64,000 nt of DNA, from NCBI RefSeq assembly GCF_012910955.1, contig NZ_WTVQ01000001.1, positions 186,001 through 250,000 of the forward strand. Direction: 5' to 3'. How positions within the stretch are numbered: position 1 is the stretch's first letter; each line of letters starts with the position of its first letter. A program made the translations under genes and the position numbers. The notes under the pieces are model-generated. The model was not told the origin of the DNA. It saw only the letters and a program-made list of their open reading frames with translations, and made no database searches. This DNA is from Aromatoleum diolicum (GTDB taxonomy: Bacteria > Pseudomonadota > Gammaproteobacteria > Burkholderiales > Rhodocyclaceae). Of this stretch, positions 56,880-64,000 are shown one piece after another.

Positions 56880-57559
56880 GCGCCGGAAAACTGATGCGCG
56901 ACGGCTTGTGGGACAACAACATCGTCTTCGCCCAACTCCTCGCCATGTGCCCCGCCATGGCCGTCACCACCTCGGGCACCAACGGCCTCGGCCTGGGGCT
57001 CGCCACCACCGCAGTGCTGGTCGTTTCCAACCTGCTCGTCGCCTCGATCCGCCACACCGTCAGCTCGCAGGTGCGCATTCCGGTGTTCGTCGTGCTCATC
57101 GCGACCCTTGTCACCATCGTCGACCTCGTGCTCAACGCCTGGCTGCACGAACTGTACAAAGTGCTCGGCCTGTTCATCGCCCTGATCGTCGTGAACTGCG
57201 CCATCCTCGGCCGCGCCGAAGCCTTCGCCGTCAAGAACACCGTCGCCGCATCCGCCGTCGACGGCCTGGCCATGGGCCTCGGCTTCACCTTCGCGCTGAC
57301 CGTGATCGGACTGATCCGCGAGATCCTCGGCAGCGGCACCGTGTTCAGCCAGGCCAGCGCGCTCCTCGGCACCAGCTTCGCCTTCCTCGAAATGAAGATT
57401 CCCGCCTGGGACGGCGCCCTGCTGATGATCCTGCCGCCCGGCGGCTTCGCCGTGCTCGGCTTCCTGCTCGCCGGCAAGCGCGCTTGGGAACTGAAACAGC
57501 AACGCGCCGCCCGCAGCGCCGCATCCGGCTGCACCCTGCCCGATCACGCATCGGCCTGA
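56876..57559 (+). CDS. rnfE: RnfE, membrane subunit of the Rnf complex
   Basis: 227-aa six-helix membrane protein homologous to RnfA. LWDNNIVFAQLLAMCPAMAV and LGLFIALIVVNCAILGRAEAF carry the cysteines that pair with those of RnfA. The ATG at 56876 overlaps the rnfG stop. Confidence 0.96.
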   Translation: MSAGKLMRDGLWDNNIVFAQLLAMCPAMAVTTSGTNGLGLGLATTAVLVVSNLLVASIRHTVSSQVRIPVFVVLIATLVTIVDLVLNAWLHELYKVLGLFIALIVVNCAILGRAEAFAVKNTVAASAVDGLAMGLGFTFALTVIGLIREILGSGTVFSQASALLGTSFAFLEMKIPAWDGALLMILPPGGFAVLGFLLAGKRAWELKQQRAARSAASGCTLPDHASA

Positions 57560-57576
57560 TTCGAAGGAGCGCCCCC

Positions 57577-57852
57577 ATGCAAGTCGGCATCGCCTACTCC
57601 GAACCCGCCCAGCAGGTCTGGCTCAACATCGACGTACCGGACGACGCCACCGTCCGCGACGCCATCGAACACTCCGGCATTCTCCGACAGTTTCCGCACA
57701 TCGACCTGGCGACGCAGAAAGTCGGCATCTTCAGCAAGGTCGTCAAGCTCGACAGCCCCCTGCGCGCCGGCGACCGCATCGAGATCTACCGCCCGATCAC
57801 CTGCGACCCGCAAACCGTGCCGCGGCGGGATGTCGCGGACGATGACGAATAA
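57577..57852 (+). CDS. rnfH: RnfH, small ubiquitin-like-fold protein
   Basis: 91-aa protein of the RnfH (UPF0125) family, beta-grasp fold: MQVGIAYSEPAQQVWLNIDV, then GIFSKVVKLDSPLRAGDRIE and IYRPITCDPQ. It follows rnfE by 17 bp with AAGGAG. Needed for Rnf function in some diazotrophs; mechanism unknown. Confidence 0.92.
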   Translation: MQVGIAYSEPAQQVWLNIDVPDDATVRDAIEHSGILRQFPHIDLATQKVGIFSKVVKLDSPLRAGDRIEIYRPITCDPQTVPRRDVADDDE

Positions 57853-57853
57853 T

Positions 57854-57883
57854 CTGTCGCGGACGCCTCCGCCGGCGCGACAG
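57854..57883 (+). terminator. Hairpin after rnfH
   Basis: CTGTCGCG (57854-57861) pairs perfectly with CGCGACAG (57876-57883) around a 14-nt loop, immediately after the rnfH stop. There is no T-run. The rest of 57884-58144 shows no gene and no clear -24/-12 promoter. Confidence 0.5.
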
Positions 57884-58144
57884 ACCGCACCATGAAGCGG
57901 CGCACAGTGCACCGCAACCAAAGCAGATTTCGCGATACGACAATCGACATATCGACACGCGCCACGCGATGCGCCATCGGGCAGGCTCACGCAAAGTGCA
58001 GTCGCGGGTCCCGAGGAAACGCTGCTCATGTTGCCGACATTACCCGGTAACACCTGTTGCTGACACGCAGGACAGCGGCCAAGCGGCTAGAATGCGACGA
58101 CTCTCCTCGGGGTCGCCCCGTCCATTCTCGAACGGTAGCCCGAC

Positions 58145-59767
58145 ATGAAAAAATTCAATGATCTCGGCATCGGCACGCGACTCGTGATTGTCGTTCTCGC
58201 CATGCAGCTTGTCGCCTGGACAGGATTGTTGTTCTGGGTCGCCCACGAGCAACGGGCCGTCGCCACGAAACTCTCGCATGACATGGCCGAGACCGTGAAC
58301 CAGCTGGCCATGGCGCAGCTCATGTTCATGAAGGAAACCAAGACCATCGAGAAGCGCAAGATCTTCTACGCGCAGATCGAGGAATCGCTGGGCGTCAAGC
58401 GTCTTCGTGTCATCCGCGGCGAACTGGTCAGCGACGAAATGGGCGAAAGCGACGACCCCGATGCGGAGAAGATGGACGCGCTCGAAAGCGAAGCAATGAC
58501 GTCCGGAAAAACCGTCTCCCATCTCGTTCAACGCAACGGGGAGGAGTTCATGCGCACCGTGATTCCGTCGCTGGCGGTCAAGAACTATCTCGGCAAGGAC
58601 TGTCTGGAATGCCACGCAGCCGACGTCGGCCAGGTCCTTGGCGCGGTCAGCATGGAAATCAGCCTCGCGAGCGCCAATGAACAGGCGCGCAAGTCAACGG
58701 TTGGCGTAGTGCTGGCGGCCGCGGCGCTGACCATTCTCCTGGTTGCGGCGGTGACGGCATACGTTCGCGTGTCGGTGACGCGTCCGCTGCGGGACATGAC
58801 GCGCGGCCTGCAGGACATCGCCCAGGGCGAAGGCGACCTGACCCGGCGACTGCATGCCGGCAGCGACGACGAATGCGGTCAGGCGGCAACGGCGTTCAAC
58901 CGCATGATGGACAAACTGCAGCCGCTGATCGGGTCTGTCGGTCACTCGGCCGCGGAGGTCGTCGAACAGGCCGAAGTCCTGGCACGCGATTCCGCCAGAC
59001 TGCGCGACGACTCGGTGCGACAGAGTCAGGAAACCGCCTCGGTCGCCTCGGCGGTCGAACAGATGGTCGCCAGCATCGCGAGCGTCGCGAAGACCAGCGA
59101 GGACGTGCGAGCCCTGTCCGATCGCAGCCGCAACACGACCGGGCAGGGCAACGAGCGCCTGCACGAACTGGACACGCGCATCCGCGAGGTCGAATCGGCG
59201 GTTGGCCAGATCACCGAACAGGTGCGCGAATTCCTCGCCCGCACCCGGTCGATATCGAACATCACGCAGGAAGTGAAGGACATCGCCAACCAGACCAATC
59301 TTCTCGCGCTCAACGCCGCCATCGAGGCCGCACGCGCCGGCGAGGCCGGGCGAGGCTTCGCCGTGGTGGCCGACGAGGTCAGGAAACTGGCCGAGAAGTC
59401 CGCAAACTCTGCTGCCGAAATCGACCAGATCACGACCGGCCTCGAAACCGACTCCGCAACGGTTCAGCACGCGATCGATCGCGGCCTGCGGGTGCTGCAG
59501 TCCAGCCGCGCATCGATGGAGGCCGTGGCGAGCATCCTCGACGAAGCGCGCCGCGCCGCCGAAGACGCCGCCAGTGGTGTCACCGCCATCAGCGACGCGA
59601 CCGAAGAACAACACCAGACCAGCACCTTCATGGCCGGAAAAGTCGAATCCATCGCGGCTTTGGCCGAGGAGAGCCGCGCTTCGCTGCAGGCGGCGTCGGA
59701 AGCCGCGGCGCGCATGGCCGATCTGGCCAAGACGCTGCAGGCGGAAATGCATCGATTCCGTACCTGA
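58145..59767 (+). CDS. Methyl-accepting chemotaxis protein with a haem-c motif
   Basis: 540-aa chemoreceptor: first membrane helix (about 13-33), periplasmic sensor domain (about 34-180) with a CxxCH haem-attachment motif DCLECHAAD (Cys153, Cys156, His157), second helix (about 182-203), HAMP (to about 257) and a signalling domain with [20 protein letters not shown]. The sensor resembles Tll0287/DUF3365-type haem domains, so redox, oxygen or NO sensing is plausible. No C-terminal receptor-methylation pentapeptide is seen. It lies between rnf and nifW. Confidence 0.9.
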   Translation: MKKFNDLGIGTRLVIVVLAMQLVAWTGLLFWVAHEQRAVATKLSHDMAETVNQLAMAQLMFMKETKTIEKRKIFYAQIEESLGVKRLRVIRGELVSDEMGESDDPDAEKMDALESEAMTSGKTVSHLVQRNGEEFMRTVIPSLAVKNYLGKDCLECHAADVGQVLGAVSMEISLASANEQARKSTVGVVLAAAALTILLVAAVTAYVRVSVTRPLRDMTRGLQDIAQGEGDLTRRLHAGSDDECGQAATAFNRMMDKLQPLIGSVGHSAAEVVEQAEVLARDSARLRDDSVRQSQETASVASAVEQMVASIASVAKTSEDVRALSDRSRNTTGQGNERLHELDTRIREVESAVGQITEQVREFLARTRSISNITQEVKDIANQTNLLALNAAIEAARAGEAGRGFAVVADEVRKLAEKSANSAAEIDQITTGLETDSATVQHAIDRGLRVLQSSRASMEAVASILDEARRAAEDAASGVTAISDATEEQHQTSTFMAGKVESIAALAEESRASLQAASEAAARMADLAKTLQAEMHRFRT

Positions 59768-59796
59768 ACGGCGTGCGCCCCACGGGCGCGCGCCGT

Positions 59797-60123
59797 TCAG
59801 GCGGAGACCACGCGCCGCAGCCCCCCCACGGCCACGCGATGCTCCCCGCGTGCCGTCTGAAACACCTTGAACACCTTCTGCTCGATCCCGTTCGACGCAA
59901 TGAAATCGCCATACGCCGTCGCCAGCATGTCGCGGCACGCGGCATGGGCAGAGGCCGGCGGCAGTCCTTCGACCCCACCGCGCGTTGCCAGGTACTGATA
60001 AAAGCGCTTCAGAATGTGCAGGCGGCTCACATGCACCACCGCCGCATCGTAGGGAATCGCAAAATAGTCGAGAAAATCCTCGGCACTTTCCAGGCGTTTC
60101 ATGTCCTCCACCAGCGCGCTCAT
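59797..60123 (-). CDS. nifW: NifW, nitrogenase-stabilising/protective protein
   Basis: 108-aa protein linked to MoFe protein maturation and oxygen tolerance. The pattern [20 protein letters not shown] and [14 protein letters not shown] is diagnostic. The ATG at 60123 overlaps the nifV stop by four bases, so it is translationally coupled behind nifV. Confidence 0.95.
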   Translation of the reverse strand: MSALVEDMKRLESAEDFLDYFAIPYDAAVVHVSRLHILKRFYQYLATRGGVEGLPPASAHAACRDMLATAYGDFIASNGIEQKVFKVFQTARGEHRVAVGGLRRVVSA

Positions 60124-61256
60124 ATCAGGACTCCTTCAGGAATGGCCGCACGACTTTCGCGATGGAAACGCATCACGTCGCGCAGATCGGGATTTTTCTT
60201 GGTCCGCATCGCATGCTCGCGCACACGCTCCAGAATCTGCTGGGCGGTCGCGGCATCCACTGTCAGCCCGAGCTCACGGCAGGCATTGACCACCGCCGCG
60301 GCTCCGGAATGCTTGCCCAGCACGAGACGATGGCTGCGCCCCAGTTCGGCCGGATCGAAGCTCTGATAATTGCCCGCATCCTTGACCAGGCCGTCGACAT
60401 GGATACCCGCCTCGTGGGTAAACACCCACCCGCCAACGATCGGCTTGTTGGCCGCGACGGGCCGCCCCGACGCTTCCGCCACCAGTTCCGAGATCAGGGG
60501 CAGCTGCCGCGTGTCGATCCCCATGTCGATCCCGTGCAGATGGCGCAGCGCCATCACCGCCTCTTCCAGCGCGGCATTGCCGGCGCGCTCGCCGAGGCCG
60601 TTGACGGTCGTGCTGATATGCGTCGCCCCGGCCTTCACCGCCGCCAGCGTATTGGCGGTCGCCAGCCCGAGGTCATCATGGGCGTGCATCTCGATATCCA
60701 GATCACTCGCCGCGCGTAGGCGCGCAATCGCCTGATAGGTCGAAAACGGATCCAGCACACCCAGCGTATCGGCATAGCGGAAGCGCACCGCCCCCGCCGA
60801 CTGCGCGGTTTCCAGCACACGGCACAGGAAATCGGGATCGGCGCGCGAAGCGTCCTCGCCGCCCACCGAAACGACCAGACCGCGCGCTTGCGCGAGCATC
60901 ACCGTGTCGCGCAGACGCGCCAGCGCCCAGTCGCGGTCCCGCCCGAGCTTGTGACGAATCTGCTGATCCGACACCGGCACCGCAAGATGGATGATGTCGG
61001 CGCCACAGCCCGCCGCGGCCTCGAGATCGGCCACACACAGCCGGCACCACACCATCAGGCGCGCCGGCAGGCGCAACGCGACGATCGCGCGAATCACCTC
61101 ACGCTCGGCCGCGCCCATCGCCGGTACGCCGATCTCCATCTCGCGCACCCCGGCACCAGCCAGCGCCTGCGCAATCGCCAGCTTCTCGTCTGCCGTGAAG
61201 GCGACGCCGGCCGTCTGTTCGCCGTCGCGCAGCGTAGTGTCGTTGATTGTCAGCAT
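60120..61256 (-). CDS. nifV: NifV, homocitrate synthase
   Basis: Condenses acetyl-CoA and 2-oxoglutarate to R-homocitrate, the organic ligand of FeMo-co (378 aa). The DRE-TIM barrel start [17 protein letters not shown], the metal-binding [14 protein letters not shown] and [14 protein letters not shown] are intact. The ATG at 61256 is chosen; the open frame upstream spans the promoter. It heads nifV-nifW. Confidence 0.97.
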   Translation of the reverse strand: MLTINDTTLRDGEQTAGVAFTADEKLAIAQALAGAGVREMEIGVPAMGAAEREVIRAIVALRLPARLMVWCRLCVADLEAAAGCGADIIHLAVPVSDQQIRHKLGRDRDWALARLRDTVMLAQARGLVVSVGGEDASRADPDFLCRVLETAQSAGAVRFRYADTLGVLDPFSTYQAIARLRAASDLDIEMHAHDDLGLATANTLAAVKAGATHISTTVNGLGERAGNAALEEAVMALRHLHGIDMGIDTRQLPLISELVAEASGRPVAANKPIVGGWVFTHEAGIHVDGLVKDAGNYQSFDPAELGRSHRLVLGKHSGAAAVVNACRELGLTVDAATAQQILERVREHAMRTKKNPDLRDVMRFHRESRAAIPEGVLI

Positions 61257-61289
61257 GATCGTTCCACAGGGCAGGGACACCATCACATT

Positions 61290-61304
61290 GCAAGGACAGT
61301 GCCA
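61290..61304 (-). promoter_or_regulatory. Sigma-54 promoter of nifV-nifW
   Basis: Read on the minus strand: TGGCAC-TGTCC-TTGC, an exact consensus, about 35 bp before the ATG. No full TGT-N10-ACA site was found in the gap up to sucD; an imperfect TGT-N10-CCA (minus strand, 61467-61452) is the nearest. Confidence 0.82.
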
Positions 61305-61495
61305 CCCCGTCGGAACGCCTGCCGGAGCCCCGAAACACCTGCAAACGGACACCGAACTGCCCCAATCCCGCCGCACAACCGGCCGACGTCACCCTGTCGC
61401 CGCCACCATGGTCACGAAGGCGACAAACGGGCGCTTGCCGACGCCGACAATTGGTCGAAAGCCGACAAGCACGCAAAGCCGTCAAACGCAGGTCG

Positions 61496-61525
61496 AAAAA
61501 AAAGCGCCGGACCAGCCGGCGCTTT
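61496..61525 (-). terminator. Rho-independent terminator of sucCD
   Basis: Read on the minus strand: GCGCCGG-loop-CCGGCGC (61522-61504) followed by a run of eight T. Strong, about 25 bp after the sucD stop. Confidence 0.9.
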
Positions 61526-61548
61526 CTCCGCAACAGATCAGGAAGCTG

Positions 61549-62442
61549 TTACAGCATGGCCTTCAGCAGCTTGGCCATTTCCGACGGGTTGCGCGTCACC
61601 GTGAAGCCGCACTCTTCCATGATGGCGAGCTTGGCGTCAGCGGTGTCGGCACCACCGGAAATCAGCGCACCGGCGTGGCCCATGCGCTTGCCGGCCGGCG
61701 CGGTCACACCGGCGATGAAGCCGACGATCGGCTTCTTCATGTTGGCCTTGCACCACTGCGCGGCTTCGGCCTCGTCCGGACCGCCGATCTCGCCGATCAT
61801 GATCACCGCGTCGGTGTCCGGATCGTCGTTGAACATGCGCATCACGTCGATGTGCTTCAGGCCGTTGATCGGGTCGCCGCCGATACCGACCGCCGACGAC
61901 TGGCCCAGACCGATTTCGGTCAGCTGCGCCACGGCTTCATAGGTCAGGGTGCCGGAACGCGACACCACGCCGATGCGGCCCTTGCGGTGGATGTGACCCG
62001 GCATGATGCCGATCTTGATCTCGTCCGGCGTGATCAGGCCCGGGCAGTTCGGTCCCAGCAGCAGGGTTTCCTTGCCGCCCTTGGCAACCTTCTCTTTCAT
62101 CTTGTTGCGCACCACCAGCATGTCGCGGACCGGGATGCCTTCGGTGATGCAGATCGCCAGATCCAGGTTGGCCTCGCAGGCTTCCCAGATCGCGTCGGCA
62201 GCACCCGCCGGCGGCACGTAGATCACGGACACGGTCGCGCCGGTTTCAGCGGCAGCTTCCTTCACCGAAGCGTAGATGGGGATGTCGAAAATCTTCTCGC
62301 CCGCTTTCTTCGGATTCACACCGGCGACGAAGCAGTTCTTGCCGTTCGCGTATTCCTGGCACTTTTCGGTGTGGAACTGGCCGGTCTTGCCAGTGATACC
62401 CTGGGTGATGACCTTGGTGTCTTTGTTGATCAGGATGGACAT
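61549..62442 (-). CDS. sucD: SucD, succinyl-CoA synthetase alpha subunit
   Basis: 297-aa alpha subunit of the TCA-cycle enzyme interconverting succinyl-CoA and succinate with nucleotide triphosphate formation. CoA-binding Rossmann domain (QGITGKTGQFHTEKC) and active-site histidine in MGHAGALISGG. It follows sucC by 11 bp. Confidence 0.98.
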   Translation of the reverse strand: MSILINKDTKVITQGITGKTGQFHTEKCQEYANGKNCFVAGVNPKKAGEKIFDIPIYASVKEAAAETGATVSVIYVPPAGAADAIWEACEANLDLAICITEGIPVRDMLVVRNKMKEKVAKGGKETLLLGPNCPGLITPDEIKIGIMPGHIHRKGRIGVVSRSGTLTYEAVAQLTEIGLGQSSAVGIGGDPINGLKHIDVMRMFNDDPDTDAVIMIGEIGGPDEAEAAQWCKANMKKPIVGFIAGVTAPAGKRMGHAGALISGGADTADAKLAIMEECGFTVTRNPSEMAKLLKAML

Positions 62443-62453
62443 TCAGACTCTCC

Positions 62454-63614
<1,161 letters not shown>

Positions 63615-63884
63615 GGTTGCCCTTCGATCGAAGTCGCGACGCTCAAGTCGCCGCGGACAGGTTGATGGGACGCTTCGGAGCTTCGCTCCACGATATACGC
63701 CGTCTCCCTCGTCCGACGCATACCGCTGCCGACCGGTCATGCGCTGACCAGCCCGACCTCATGACCCGCCCCCGAATCGGGCGCGATGGCCGCAAGATCG
63801 CGGGATTATAACCGGAATTGCGCAACGCAGAATCGCCCGTGCCACAAGCCCGCCAGTGCCGGACACCCGCCACGGTGCACCGCA

Positions 63885-64000
63885 TCATGCCTCGGGTGGC
63901 GGCTTGCGGTACCACTGCGGGTAATAGCGCCGCACCGTCTCGCTCGAACTCTCGAGCGCGTGACACTTGTCGAGCTGAAAGGGCTTCTCGGCACTCTCCT
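63885..64000 (-). CDS. C-terminal end of an unidentified gene (cut by window edge)
   Basis: Open frame entering from beyond 64000 and stopping at 63887-63885. It reads ...ESAEKPFQLDKCHALE, then TVRRYYPQWYRKPPPEA. The short piece is reminiscent of the tail of DUF2889 proteins, but too little is present to be sure. The 270 bp from here to sucC shows no gene. Confidence 0.5.
   Translation of the reverse strand, partial: ESAEKPFQLDKCHALESSSETVRRYYPQWYRKPPPEA

Noticed and set aside
61452-61467. NifA site for nifV-nifW
   Set aside because: Reads TGG-N10-ACA, one base off the invariant TGT; too weak to list as a site, though the sigma-54 promoter itself is clear.

Overview
The window is a high-GC betaproteobacterial chromosome segment, most consistent with the Rhodocyclales (Azoarcus, Aromatoleum or Thauera-like). 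This is inferred from gene content and order: hfq-hflX-hflK-hflC, der-bamB-yfgM-hisS-ispG-rodZ-pilW-rlmN-ndk, and a large nif/rnf block with an O2-sensitive type NifA. No rRNA, tRNA or CRISPR array was seen.

Layout. (1) 1-12163, minus strand: conserved housekeeping block from hflC (cut by the window edge) to ndk. (2) 12297-24970: first nif block. It holds nifA, an unknown 190-aa protein divergent from nifB, the operon nifB-hesB/iscA-nifZ-nifT-SIR2-like, the convergent fmdB-like-draT-draG set, and nifHDK followed by a Shethna-II-type [2Fe-2S] ferredoxin. (3) 25.0-29.5 kb: a lower-GC accessory patch with an HNH-like orphan and a complete IS66-family element. The IS66 copy splits a secreted-protein gene in frame and has a near-perfect 8-bp target duplication. 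(4) 29.6-33.8 kb: DUF924, phosphate transporter plus DUF47, an amino-acid dehydrogenase and a TlpA-like thioredoxin. (5) 34.0-44.2 kb: the Anbu proteasome-like operon with two sets of ATP-grasp/alpha-E and transglutaminase partners. It is preceded by a -24/-12 promoter match and two overlapping NtrC-like sites. (6) 44.2-49.4 kb: nifE-nifN-nifX-DUF269-DUF683-fdxB-nifQ-NifX-like. (7) 49.5-57.9 kb: fdxN, a Cys-cluster protein of unknown role and rseC on the minus strand; a secreted intradiol dioxygenase and rnfABCDGEH on the plus strand. (8) 58.1-61.3 kb: a chemoreceptor with a CxxCH haem motif, then nifV-nifW. (9) 61.5-64.0 kb: sucCD and the tail of one more gene.

How the parts work together. 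NifA with sigma-54 would switch on dispersed operons from -24/-12 promoters with TGT-N10-ACA upstream sites. Their products make nitrogenase (nifHDK), build FeMo-co (nifB, E, N, X, Q, V), drive electrons to it (rnf, fdxN, fdxB), and protect or regulate it (FeSII-like protein, DraT/DraG acting on NifH Arg101). nifU, nifS, nifL, nifM and the mod genes are not in this window. The most unusual points are the apparent nitrogen-type control of the Anbu operon, two divergent sigma-54 promoters that bring an unknown gene and draTG into the nif regulon, the SIR2-like protein beside draTG, and the unknown Cys-cluster protein sharing an operon with fdxN and rseC.
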